In this document: piece by piece, positions 50,701-59,099 of the stretch | How the letters are laid out: each line of letters starts with the position of its first letter | Numbering within the stretch: position 1 is the first letter of the stretch | From: Tatumella sp. JGM118 | Lineage (GTDB): Bacteria; Pseudomonadota; Gammaproteobacteria; Enterobacterales; Enterobacteriaceae | Direction: 5' to 3' | Assembly: GCF_018257515.1 (NCBI RefSeq) | Contig: NZ_JAERJR010000008.1 | Span: 1-64,000 of the forward strand | DNA length: 64,000 nucleotides | The notes under the pieces: model-generated | What the model saw: only the letters and a program-made list of their open reading frames with translations | What the model was told of the DNA's origin: nothing | The model's database searches: none | Translations under genes and position numbers: made by a program

Positions 50701-52673
50701 TGACTCTGGACTACGACGCCATGAAAAGGCTGACCACTCAGGTTGTGAGTGACCCTGTTGCCGGTACGTCTCTGACTACCCGACTGACCTATGATGACTT
50801 CAACAAGGAAATTACACGCACACTGACGGATGACGCCGGCAATACACTGACCGTGGAGCAGACCTGGCTGCTGAACGGGCTGATGAGTACGCGACTGACC
50901 CGGCAGGCGGGGACAATACTGAAAGATGAACAGTATGATTATGACAGCCGCAACCGGCTGACCCGCTATACCGTCAGCGGAAGCATGCCGCCGCCGGATG
51001 CTTACGGCTATCTGCTGGCTGCCCAAACCTATCAATATGATGCACTGAACAATCTGACCGAAGTCGTCACCACTCTGGCAGACGGCACCACGGATATCGC
51101 GACATTCCATTATCAGAATAAGCGGGATCCGATGCAACTTTCCCGGGTGACGCACACCCACCCTGCCTATCCGCAGGTCATTGATCTGCAATACGACGCC
51201 TGCGGGCGGATGATAAAAGACGAGGCGGCACGAACGCTGACCTATGACGCAACAGGGCGTCTGATCGGGATAAGTGATAATGATAAAGGCTCAGGGACTT
51301 ACGGCTACGATGCGCTGAATAAGCTCATCAGCCAGCAAGTCAGCATCGGGGATACCCGCCAGCTCTATTACCGGGGAAGTGAACGGGTGAATGAAGTGCT
51401 CACAGAACAGGGGCGGGAAATCCGGCTGCTGAAAAACGGGCACACCAGCCTGGGCATAAACGACAATCATGGGACCACACTGACGGCCGTGGATCATAAG
51501 GATAGTCCGGTATGGTCACGTCGCGGGGCTGAAGAAGTACAACTGCACGGCTGGTCCCCCTATGGTAGCGGTGATGCTGTCAATTTACTGACCGGTTTTA
51601 ATGGTGAGCGGATCGATCCGCTGAGTGGCTGTTACTCTCTGGGGAACGGCTACCGGGCCTATAATCCGGTGCTGATGCGCTTCCACTGTCCGGACAGCCT
51701 GAGCCCGTTTGACACAGGAGGGATTAACCCCTATGCCTACTGCGCGGGTGATCCCATCAACTTTACCGATCCTACCGGGCATATGAGCTGGATGGGAGGA
51801 CTGGGCATAGGCCTGGGTATTCTGGGGTTACTGGGGGCAGCGGTCACGGCAGGTCTTTCGGTGACGGCGACATCCATCGCGCTAGCGTTGACGACAACAC
51901 TTGAGACCGGGGCGGCAGTATCAACAGCGAATGCGGTGACAGCGGCAATAGGTTCAGCGTCGGCAATGGCGCTGACACTGGGAACTGCGGGGGTTGTCGC
52001 TGACGTGACCGGTATTGCGAGCGGCGCAGTAGAGGATAAAAACCCCCGGGAATCAGCAATATTAGGATGGGTATCACTGGGGCTGGGCGCGACCGGACTG
52101 GCGGCCGGGCTGGCGGCCGGGCTTAAAGGGGGGATAAAAAGAGTGAAGACTCAGAGGATCGAAGGCATCAGGATGATTTTAGATGTGGACCTTGTCAATG
52201 GTAATGAGTTTCCCCTCGGGTATACCAATAGTTTCAGAGGGACAGGGGAAGATGCGTTCCTGATTCATGGTAGTAAAGACGGGAGATTACTCGTTGGAAC
52301 AAAAGTTTCTGTAAAACCTTCGGGGGTGAAATTCGCAGACACCAGAAATACCCGGTGGATGACGCCGGCCAGACTGGCATCAGATATGAAGAGGGATCTC
52401 AATGTTGATTTATATGCAAGCAGTGGAAGATCCGGGCCAGTACATTTAGTCAGCTGTTATGCGAAAAAACAAGCTGCACAGGCACTTGCGGATGAATTAG
52501 GAAGGCCTGTGATTGGATATTCTAAAAACGAGGTAAGCGCATCCAATCTAAAATATATGCAAAATCAGAAATATACTATTAAAGCCAGTCTGAGCAACGA
52601 TGACCTGCGAAGATGCTTCGGCATGGATTTGCATAGATCTGCTCCGAGGACATTTTATCCAAAGGTAGTATAA
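47706..52673 (+). CDS. Rhs/YD-repeat protein with predicted caspase-like toxin tip
   Basis: 1655 aa. Residues 1-120 are an N-terminal beta domain (SGNFISALQTDVDVRTGQF) seen in SpvB/Rhs-like proteins. YD-type repeats follow up to about residue 1295 (for example YDYDNFGREARREL, YDALNNLTEV). The conserved Rhs-associated core spans 1297-1359 and ends DPTGH. After it come about 110 hydrophobic Gly/Ala-rich residues (1360-1470) and a variable tip. The tip has His1521 in FLIHGSKDG and Cys1584 in VHLVSCYAKK followed by ALADELGRPVIGYS, the layout of clan CD (caspase/C80-like) cysteine peptidases. No PAAR, VgrG, Tc A subunit or signal peptide is nearby, so the export route is unknown. TGAGG supports the start. 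Confidence 0.93.
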   Translation: MNENFSTQSGNFISALQTDVDVRTGQFTVNFPVATLTGNHLMGPDVSLILSYSPLNNNNYGFGRGFSVGLTQFDNRTNLLELSNGEKYRVAPGSDTVRNQRLKNFRFSYTNGQDDADGYTVIWKEGKQERLSFVAENSFVTTRIISPLGRTLTLDWGWSGQYPLLTQINDETTPLCSIGYNNTTEIIVWPDTDEEYRVVLGFLNNTQLDTLTRQISEDESLDWYFSYDNVDGSQNLLLTGVTYPTGMTDEVQYSQINGLMYPEAYGITGRLPAVITHIRSPGAGQPDTLRQFAYTTENFLGYNGNFGDWDPDSDYIYTTLTDYQYGSTETLSDGDTHVITERTYNNYHLQIAETVTRGSSIHQTLTTYYAQEGYFIDAQPPQFQMPATQTTTWTDTSLPEGEQSRSEITLTEFDDQGNPVRLKSPDGTTTVYEFYPAEGDGDNCPPALNGFVRFLKSAVTTPRSSDYDDASQQTKTFTYGLLGDTDYIVQTSQALFNGAVKLSVRTTAYNTDSKSSEFGRITALVDVNYDQQQSYTRRQDFVTHVSNGLIDQTITFTGHDGLTATSRRTQSALSGLVFSETDAQSVTTVHTYDLLGRPLTRTMASGTLYENTYRWEYSIDKDGPATTGKDAVGNQVRYHFDGSGRDISEQRFDTDNTQRWFDIISRQYNALGQYQTGAGQDWKTTGTDTPENFVVKVSAGYDHWGNQSQLSFSDHTRLLTETNPVQLVTRQYSQGGATENQTVSGSTITILDSQSQLPVRKEMQDAAGAEQGVQKYVYDGLNRLREEEDERGNITRYDYDNFGREARRELADGTIIEREYAAHLSDSQVTLIRITGPDDTGETQTRTVGTREYDSLGRLTQEAVGGRITTYDYNDASQVPSKVTLPSGETLLYTYIPELSDAVASLTAGGLTQKFEYDPLTGDLLKATEGDTEDVNIWNCSGNLKQERFIRQDNPRQADYISTLTGEALAYTDVTGRQTRYKHNEYGMITGITDDSLTVTLDYDAMKRLTTQVVSDPVAGTSLTTRLTYDDFNKEITRTLTDDAGNTLTVEQTWLLNGLMSTRLTRQAGTILKDEQYDYDSRNRLTRYTVSGSMPPPDAYGYLLAAQTYQYDALNNLTEVVTTLADGTTDIATFHYQNKRDPMQLSRVTHTHPAYPQVIDLQYDACGRMIKDEAARTLTYDATGRLIGISDNDKGSGTYGYDALNKLISQQVSIGDTRQLYYRGSERVNEVLTEQGREIRLLKNGHTSLGINDNHGTTLTAVDHKDSPVWSRRGAEEVQLHGWSPYGSGDAVNLLTGFNGERIDPLSGCYSLGNGYRAYNPVLMRFHCPDSLSPFDTGGINPYAYCAGDPINFTDPTGHMSWMGGLGIGLGILGLLGAAVTAGLSVTATSIALALTTTLETGAAVSTANAVTAAIGSASAMALTLGTAGVVADVTGIASGAVEDKNPRESAILGWVSLGLGATGLAAGLAAGLKGGIKRVKTQRIEGIRMILDVDLVNGNEFPLGYTNSFRGTGEDAFLIHGSKDGRLLVGTKVSVKPSGVKFADTRNTRWMTPARLASDMKRDLNVDLYASSGRSGPVHLVSCYAKKQAAQALADELGRPVIGYSKNEVSASNLKYMQNQKYTIKASLSNDDLRRCFGMDLHRSAPRTFYPKVV

Positions 52674-53311
52674 CGTTGTACCGGCCTGTTTTATGAGGAA
52701 ACGATAAAATCTGATAACGTCGCAGGTCATCCCCCTGAATCGGGGCGCGCTCTTAAGCGGAGTTTTCTGCAACCTGATGCAGGGGGATGTCTATGCAACG
52801 TTCACATTTACCGGCAACCCGATTTACACCCGTTTAAAACAGGCCGCAGCCGGTCCCTCGTTTCTGAACAGTACAGAGAACCAGTCAACAGCTGTGGCTG
52901 TTTTTCGAAATATTCACGTTTTGAGAACAGCCAGATTCCCCCCTTCTTAAACAGGCCACCACCGGTCCCCCGTATCTGAACAGTGCAGCAGGGGTGCCAT
53001 TAACTGTGGCTAATTTTCGAAATAAGGTTCGACGTCTGGCGAAACAGAGACAGCCAGAATAACGCCTGAATCAGATAGCCAGTGACTGAAAAATTCATTA
53101 ATAATAGCAGCTTAAGGCAGGATCTATCCGGAATGCGAGGGTAAAAAAGTGAGGATTCCATCAGACAGAACCCGGACAACGAAGCTGGAGGTAATACATG
53201 GCGAAGTCATGTCTCCTCTGATATTCACCGGATTGCCAGCCGTTTTTCTTCACTGCCCCTTCGGGTGGCTAAAGTCTTCTGACATCTTACCGATATCCCC
53301 CGCAGGAGATC
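52674..53311. other. Non-coding stretch after the Rhs gene
   Basis: Apart from the diverged repeats, no gene is supported. In particular no open frame that could be an immunity gene follows the Rhs stop directly. Confidence 0.55.
52834..53023 (+). repeat. Two diverged copies of a ~77-bp unit downstream of the Rhs gene
   Basis: 52834-52911 and about 52947-53023 share AAACAGGCC, CCGGTCCC, TCTGAACAGT, CTGTGGCT and TTTTCGAAAT in the same order. No open frame survives across them. They may be remnants of repeated Rhs tips, immunity genes or an IS. Confidence 0.7.
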
Positions 53312-53460
53312 GCTAAGCGTGAAGCCCGATTGACTGAACCCCCATTGATCACTGTTCTGCAGTCTGTTGAAGCCGGTCGCACTGTGAAAGATGTCTGCCC
53401 GTGAGCCGGCGATCCACGAAACCAGCGATGACATCCGGACGCGTTACAAAGAGTACGGAG
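53312..53460 (+). pseudogene. IS3-family transposase OrfA fragment
   Basis: The frame from 53312 reads KREARLTEPPLITVLQSVE then AGRTVKDVCP and meets TGA at 53402. After a shift to a neighbouring frame, EPAIHETSDDIRTRYKEYG continues. Together they match the helix-turn-helix of IS3-group OrfA (xxRFTEEQI..VLKQVEAGRTVKDVCREHGIS..TYYNWKxKYGG). No OrfB follows, so the element is dead. Confidence 0.8.
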
Positions 53461-53543
53461 CTCCCGCAGCCAGGCTCACAAGTCTCCGACCGTAACCTGT
53501 CGCCGAAACGTCACGGATATCCCCCGCCATTACCCGAATCCTC

Positions 53544-53602
<59 letters not shown>

Positions 53603-53746
53603 ATGTGATACCGGCCAGCTGGCTACGCGCCAACCGTTCTTTGAAGACGATCGCACCCGAGTCCACACTGATAGCACGATTTAAAACACGTCTTAATGAG
53701 CGCGGGATACGATCCTGAAAAATAATGACACATTTTCAGGTGAGCA

Positions 53747-56700
53747 ATGATAACAACAGATGGCAACAGCGCGGTCGCGGCAGTCGCGTTTAAATGCAGT
53801 GAGATTATTGGTATTTACCCGATCACCCCCAGTTCTGCGATGGCAGAACAGGCAGATGCCTGGTCAGGTCACGGTAAGCGTAATCTCTGGGGAGATATTC
53901 CACGGGTGGTGGAGATGCAATCAGAAGCCGGAGCCATCGGTACCGTTCATGGCGCATTACAGACCGGCGGGCTGGCAACATCCTTTACGTCCTCTCAGGG
54001 ATTATTACTGATGATCCCCACCCTGTATAAACTGGGCGGCCAGCTGATGCCTTTTGTATTGCATGTGGCGGCCAGAACGGTGGCCACGCATGCGCTCTCC
54101 ATCTTTGGTGACCATTCAGATGTCATGGCGGTCAGGCAAACCGGTTGCGCTATGCTGTGTGCCGGTAGTGTGCAGGAAGCACAGGATTTTGCCATTATCT
54201 CGCATGCCGCAACGCTGAAGAGTCGGGTGCCGTTTATCCACTTTTTCGACGGATTCCGGACCTCTCATGAACTGAACAAGATTATCCCGCTAAGCGATGA
54301 AACGCTGAAAACCCTGCTGCCACAACAGGCGATAAATGAACATCGGGCCAGAGGTCTTAACCCTGAGCGGCCGGTGATCCGCGGGACATCCGCCAACCCG
54401 GACACCTACTTCCAGTCCCGTGAAGCCACCAACCCCTGGTATGACGCCGTCTGCGGACATGTGGAAGAGACCATGCAGCAGTTTGCCTCACTCACCGGCC
54501 GCCACTACGCGCCCTTCGATTATTATGGTCATCCGCAGGCCGAACGGGTCATTATCATCATGGGTTCGGCGGGCGGTACCTGTGAAGAGGTCACCGACCT
54601 GTTACTGGGCCGGGGAGAGAAAGTCGGCGTGCTGAAGGTCCGCTTATATCGTCCCTTCTCTGCCGCACATCTGCTGGCAAAACTGCCTCACACTGTGCGC
54701 ACGATTGCCGTGCTGGACAGGACGAAAGAGCCGGGTGCGCCCGCCGAGCCTCTTTGTCTGGATGTTATCAGCACGCTGGCAGATGCGGTCAGCCGTGGTG
54801 AACGCCAGGTACTGCCACGCATTTCCGGGGGCCGCTATGGACTGTCCTCTAAAGAATTTGACCCGGAATGCGTACTGGCTATCTTCAGTGAACTGGAAAA
54901 AGCGTCCCCGAAACCCCGTTTTACCGTTGGTATTTATGATGATGTCACCCGTCTTTCACTGCCATTACCTGAAAAACGTCCGCCTTCGCTGGCGCAGATG
55001 GAAGCGCTATTCTACGGGCTGGGCAGTGACGGTAGTGTCTCTGCCACCAAAAATAATATCCGAATCATCGGCGAAAATACTGACAGTTATGCCCAGGGGT
55101 ATTTTGTTTATGACTCCAAAAAAGCCGGCGGGCTGACCGTTTCTCATTTACGGGTCAGTGAGCATCCTATCCGTTCAGCGTATCTGATCCGTCAGGCCGG
55201 TTTTGTCGGCTGCCATCAGCCTCAGTTTCTGAATAAATATCCGATGGCGGAGCACCTCAGCCCCGGCGGGATTTTTCTTTTGAACACACCGCATCCCCCG
55301 GAAAGCGTCTGGCAGACCCTGCCCCGGGAAGTTCAGAGTGTGCTGAACGAACGGCAGGCCAGGTTCTTTACCATTAATGCAGCGAAAATAGCCCGGCAGT
55401 GCGGGCTGGGGGCGCGTATTAATACGGTCATGCAGATGGCATTTTTCAGTCTGACCCGGGTTATCCCGCAGGAGCAGGCCAGCCAGGCTCTGGAAGCGGC
55501 CCTCGAACGCAGTTATCGCAGCAAAGGGCAGGAACTGGTCGAAAAAAACTGGCAGGCACTCGCTCTGGCACGGGGATCGTTGCATGAAATTCCGTTGCAG
55601 CCGGTCTCTGACGCAGGCAGGCCACGTCCGCCGGTGGTCTCTGATGCCGCGCCTGACTTTGTCAAAACCGTGACTGCCGCCATGCTTGCCGGTCTGGGGG
55701 ATAAACTGCCGGTTTCCGCCCTACCCCCCGACGGTACCTGGCCTTCCGGCACCACGCAGTGGGAAAAACGGAACATTGCCAGCGACATTCCCATCTGGAA
55801 GCCAGACCTCTGTACTCAGTGTAATCACTGCGTCGCTGCCTGCCCTCATGCGGCGATCAGGGCCAAAGTGGTCGCACCGGAAGCGCTGGATGAGGCCCCG
55901 GTCTCCCTGCAATCACTGGATGTTAAGTCCCGGGATATGCGTGGCCGGAAATATATTCTGCAGGTGGCTCCGGAGGACTGCACCGGCTGTAATCTCTGCG
56001 TGGAGGTGTGTCCGGCTAAAGATCGCCAGCAACCGGAGATTAAAGCCATCAATATGCGACCGCACCTTGAACATGCTGACGAAGAAAAAACAAACTTTGA
56101 TTTCTTCCTGCAACTGCCGGAAATGCAGAGCCAGCAACTGGAGCGGATTGATATACGCACGTCACAGTTACTGACGCCGTTGATGGAATATTCCGGAGCC
56201 TGTTCCGGGTGTGGCGAAACCCCTTATATCAAGCTGCTAACACAGTTGTGGGGGGATAGGCTATTGATTGCCAATGCCACCGGCTGCTCATCAATTTACG
56301 GCGGTAACCTCCCTTCCACACCCTATACCACCGATCGTCACGGGCGCGGACCGGCCTGGGCTAACTCATTGTTTGAGGATAACGCAGAATTTGGTCTGGG
56401 GTTCAGGCTGACGACCGATCACCGTAAAAACCGGGTGTTACGCTTACTTGACCAGTGCCGTAAGCTGGTCCCGGAGACATTATTTGCCGCATTACAGCAA
56501 CCGGCGGACACAGAACAGCGGCGTGAGCAGATAACCGCACTGCAGGCAGCACTCAACGGGGTGCAGGATCCGCTGGCAGCAGAACTGCAACGGGATGCGG
56601 ATGCGCTGGTGGATAAGTCTGTCTGGCTTATCGGCGGCGATGGCTGGGCCTATGATATCGGTTATGGCGGACTGGACCATGTGCTTAGCATGGATGAGAA

Positions 56701-57256
56701 CGTCAACGTGCTGGTACTGGATACGCAGTGTTATTCCAATACCGGCGGGCAGGCGTCAAAAGCGACACCGCTGGGTGCGGTGACGAAGTTCGGAGAGCAC
56801 GGCAAGCGTAAGGCCCGCAAGGATCTCGGGGTCAATATTATGATGTACGGACATGTGTATGTGGCTCAGATTTCGCTGGGAGCCCAGCTTAATCAGACAG
56901 TCAAAGCCATACAGGAAGCAGAGGCCTATCCGGGACCGTCTCTGGTTATCGCTTACAGTCCCTGCGAGGAGCACGGCTATGATCTGGCACTGAGCCATGA
57001 CCAGATGCGTCAACTGACAGCCACCGGCTTCTGGCCCCTGTACCGCTTCGACCCGCGTCGCAGTGAAAACGGTAAGCCGCCACTGAGCCTGGACTCACGT
57101 CCTCCGTCAGATGCACTGGCAGAAACGCTGGGCAATGAGCAGCGGTTCCGGCGTCTCAATCAGCAGCAGCCGGAAATCGCTGAACAGCTTTGGAAAGACG
57201 CGGCAGAAGATTTACAAAGACGCTATGATTTTCTGGCAACACTTGCTGAGAAATAG
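53747..57256 (+). CDS. nifJ: Pyruvate:flavodoxin/ferredoxin oxidoreductase
   Basis: Single-chain enzyme (E. coli YdbK type) that converts pyruvate and CoA to acetyl-CoA and CO2 and reduces flavodoxin or ferredoxin. Order: pyrimidine-binding domain I (YPITPSSAMAEQADAW), CoA and gamma domains, two 4Fe-4S clusters (CTQCNHCVAACPH and CTGCNLCVEVCPAKD, near 690-760), proximal-cluster cysteines (GACSGCGETPY), and thiamine diphosphate binding GGDGWAYDIGYGGLDH. 1169 aa (E. coli 1174). AGGTGA supports the start. Single-gene unit. Confidence 0.96.
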   Translation: MITTDGNSAVAAVAFKCSEIIGIYPITPSSAMAEQADAWSGHGKRNLWGDIPRVVEMQSEAGAIGTVHGALQTGGLATSFTSSQGLLLMIPTLYKLGGQLMPFVLHVAARTVATHALSIFGDHSDVMAVRQTGCAMLCAGSVQEAQDFAIISHAATLKSRVPFIHFFDGFRTSHELNKIIPLSDETLKTLLPQQAINEHRARGLNPERPVIRGTSANPDTYFQSREATNPWYDAVCGHVEETMQQFASLTGRHYAPFDYYGHPQAERVIIIMGSAGGTCEEVTDLLLGRGEKVGVLKVRLYRPFSAAHLLAKLPHTVRTIAVLDRTKEPGAPAEPLCLDVISTLADAVSRGERQVLPRISGGRYGLSSKEFDPECVLAIFSELEKASPKPRFTVGIYDDVTRLSLPLPEKRPPSLAQMEALFYGLGSDGSVSATKNNIRIIGENTDSYAQGYFVYDSKKAGGLTVSHLRVSEHPIRSAYLIRQAGFVGCHQPQFLNKYPMAEHLSPGGIFLLNTPHPPESVWQTLPREVQSVLNERQARFFTINAAKIARQCGLGARINTVMQMAFFSLTRVIPQEQASQALEAALERSYRSKGQELVEKNWQALALARGSLHEIPLQPVSDAGRPRPPVVSDAAPDFVKTVTAAMLAGLGDKLPVSALPPDGTWPSGTTQWEKRNIASDIPIWKPDLCTQCNHCVAACPHAAIRAKVVAPEALDEAPVSLQSLDVKSRDMRGRKYILQVAPEDCTGCNLCVEVCPAKDRQQPEIKAINMRPHLEHADEEKTNFDFFLQLPEMQSQQLERIDIRTSQLLTPLMEYSGACSGCGETPYIKLLTQLWGDRLLIANATGCSSIYGGNLPSTPYTTDRHGRGPAWANSLFEDNAEFGLGFRLTTDHRKNRVLRLLDQCRKLVPETLFAALQQPADTEQRREQITALQAALNGVQDPLAAELQRDADALVDKSVWLIGGDGWAYDIGYGGLDHVLSMDENVNVLVLDTQCYSNTGGQASKATPLGAVTKFGEHGKRKARKDLGVNIMMYGHVYVAQISLGAQLNQTVKAIQEAEAYPGPSLVIAYSPCEEHGYDLALSHDQMRQLTATGFWPLYRFDPRRSENGKPPLSLDSRPPSDALAETLGNEQRFRRLNQQQPEIAEQLWKDAAEDLQRRYDFLATLAEK

Positions 57257-57367
57257 CGCCGGACTGCCGTTGCCTCAGACGGCCCAGGGTCTTAGCACAG
57301 CAGGCGGACACCGGCGTCGCTGCGAAAACCCATGTTTTTTTTGCGACGTCCGCCGCTGATATGCCAA

Positions 57368-57388
57368 CGCCGGCCTCCCGTGCCGGCG
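57368..57388 (+). terminator. Hairpin downstream of nifJ
   Basis: Stem CGCCGGC/GCCGGCG, loop CTCCCGT, without a T run. A second, longer interrupted stem (GCGGAC...GTCCGC) lies just before it at about 57303-57352. One of them probably ends nifJ transcription. Confidence 0.45.
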
Positions 57389-57460
57389 CTATCCCCGTTT
57401 CTGTCTTTATTTCCGCCCGCACGGATAAAAAAGCTGCTAACGCTGCTATTTCCTGCTAAA

Positions 57461-57482
57461 TTACTGGTTATATAACCAGTAA
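57461..57482 (+). promoter_or_regulatory. LexA (SOS) box upstream of msgA-like gene
   Basis: A perfect 22-nt palindrome with the SOS core CTG-N10-CAG (TACTGG, then TTATATAA-type AT centre, then CCAGTA), 15 bp upstream of the start codon. This predicts DNA-damage induction. Confidence 0.9.
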
Positions 57483-57497
57483 GCGGATGCAGTGATC

Positions 57498-57740
57498 ATG
57501 TTTGTGGAATTAGTATACGATAAGCGCAATGTCGAAGGTTTAGAAAACGCGAAAGAGATTATCCTGGAAGAACTGACCCGCCGGGTGCATAAAATTTTTC
57601 CGGAGGCCAGCGTGCGGGTCAAACCGATGCAGGCAAATGGCCTCAACAGTGATGCCAGCAAAAGTGATCGTGAAAAGCTGAACCGTATGCTGGAAGAGAT
57701 GTTCGAAGAATCTGATATGTGGCTGGTCAGCGACTACTAG
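57498..57740 (+). CDS. msgA: DinI-family protein, MsgA-like
   Basis: 80 aa from ATG 57498 ([15 protein letters not shown]); a GTG two codons earlier is also possible. It is closely similar to Salmonella MsgA (macrophage survival gene), whose N-terminus [11 protein letters not shown] is the same, and belongs to the DinI family of small SOS-linked proteins. Conserved [22 protein letters not shown]. The LexA box directly upstream fits this. The biochemical role of MsgA is not settled. Confidence 0.92.
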   Translation: MFVELVYDKRNVEGLENAKEIILEELTRRVHKIFPEASVRVKPMQANGLNSDASKSDREKLNRMLEEMFEESDMWLVSDY

Positions 57741-57750
57741 CCGCCCTCAC

Positions 57751-57996
57751 CTGCCCCTTCTGCGCAAGGTACTTCCGGCGGGCTGGTTTATTGCGGATAA
57801 ATCGGGAGCCGGTGAACATGGCTCACGCGGCATCATCGCGGTAACGGGGCCAGCCGGGAAACCGTCACATATCCTGGTCATCTATATCACAGATAATGAT
57901 GCAAAAATGGACGTACTGAACAGGAAAATTGCCGGCATAGGGGCTGCGCTGTTCAGCGGCCTGACTGTGATACCAGGGAAAATGACAAAGCCATAA
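57751..57996 (+). pseudogene. bla: Class A beta-lactamase, 3' fragment
   Basis: An 81-codon open stretch with no start site translates to [19 protein letters not shown], then [17 protein letters not shown] and the end of the protein. This is the C-terminal third of TEM/SHV-type class A beta-lactamases, including the conserved KSG (KTG-box) triad. The catalytic SxxK and SDN regions and signal peptide are missing. A relic without activity; it begins right after the msgA-like stop, so a deletion probably joined them. Confidence 0.88.
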
Positions 57997-58000
57997 TACA

Positions 58001-58026
58001 AAAAACACCGGCCGGGGCCGGTGTTT
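58001..58026 (-). terminator. Terminator of the DoxX gene
   Basis: Stem AAACACCGGC/GCCGGTGTTT (58003-58026), followed on the minus strand by T (A run at 58000-58005). Confidence 0.88.
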
Positions 58027-58042
58027 CAGTCATTGAGTTAGT

Positions 58043-58456
58043 TTATTTGCGGTCGATGGAATATTTGCCGGGACCGGTCAGCGCCAGCGCCAGGAAGCCC
58101 CCCGCAATACTGATATTTTTATAGAAGTTAATCATCGCCATATATTGCTCCATACCGGTCATATGCCAGTACTGATGGCCCATCAGACCAGTGATCACCG
58201 TATAAACAGCCAGCACAATCGCCAGCGGGCGGGTATAGAAACCGGCAATAATCAGGATACCAAAGCCCAGCTCAACGATAACGGCAACCGCTGCAGCCAC
58301 TGAAGGTAACGGCGCACCGACAGAAGCCATATAGCCAATCGTGCCTGAAAAACCGATCAGTTTTTCCCAGCCGAACAGTACAAACAGAACCATTAACAGA
58401 ATACGGACTAATAACAGCAGACCGTTACGGTATTTTTCTAATGACAGATATTGCAT
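58043..58456 (-). CDS. DoxX family membrane protein
   Basis: 137 aa with four membrane helices. The DoxX pattern is visible: RILLMVLFVLFGWEKL with G-WxK, VELGFGILIIAGFYTR, and the C-terminal NISIAGGFLALALTGPGKYS. Similar to E. coli YqjF/YphA. Members are linked to redox and thiol stress, but no activity is established for this type. Confidence 0.9.
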   Translation of the reverse strand: MQYLSLEKYRNGLLLLVRILLMVLFVLFGWEKLIGFSGTIGYMASVGAPLPSVAAAVAVIVELGFGILIIAGFYTRPLAIVLAVYTVITGLMGHQYWHMTGMEQYMAMINFYKNISIAGGFLALALTGPGKYSIDRK

Positions 58457-59099
58457 AGTATGACCCTCGCCTCAAAAGTGCTTATTCCCCGACTGACCGG
58501 TATGGAAAGTCTGCATATAAGCATCAATATTCTGATTAATAATATTTTTATGACAGTGTCCGGTACCCGGTGGTAGCGGAAACTATCGGTTAATCACGCT
58601 TTCAGCTTTAAACCGCACCCGTGACCTGAACGATTATGCCAGCGAAACGTAAGTTACCCTGTATCGGTGATCTGCCACAGGGTAACTCACCCGGCCTGAT
58701 CTTCCCTCTCACTCAGACGCTTTATGAGCCGGAAATTATTTCATTCCTCTGCCTTGCCAGCGGAATGTCGTCATAGTACATCAACTAAATTGAGTATCAA
58801 TATCCGTCATAAAAGACAGACTGTCCCCCTGCAGTGGACAATCCCTCATGGAAGCGTTCTGATTTTTGCAGCAGACAACATTTTTCTGTCATCGCACAGT
58901 GAAAATATTCATTTAACATTATGTTTTAATGATAAAATTAATCCCGATCGGTTGAGACAGGAATCCCCTGATAGCGGCACACTCTGTCAGTGAGACAGCC
59001 GGAGATCGTTCATTTTTTTTGAACAAATACAGCAAAACTTTGCCTGATTATTTGCAGGACGGCCATTGGCTAAGGCCATTTTGTCGTAGCAGGAGGCTA
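58457..59099. other. Intergenic region DoxX-LysR without a gene
   Basis: About 640 bp, partly AT-rich. Frames here (for example plus strand 58724-58993) lack ribosome binding sites and family resemblance. A short inverted repeat TGGCC...GGCCA near 59063-59080 may end transcription of the LysR gene. Confidence 0.4.

Noticed and set aside
46447..52673. Type VI secretion Rhs locus or Tc toxin complex
   Set aside because: No PAAR domain, vgrG, DUF1795 adaptor, TcA or complete TcB partner is present, so the delivery route cannot be assigned.
57257..57460. Small RNA downstream of nifJ
   Set aside because: Hairpins are present but there is no promoter-like element or terminal T run to define a transcript.
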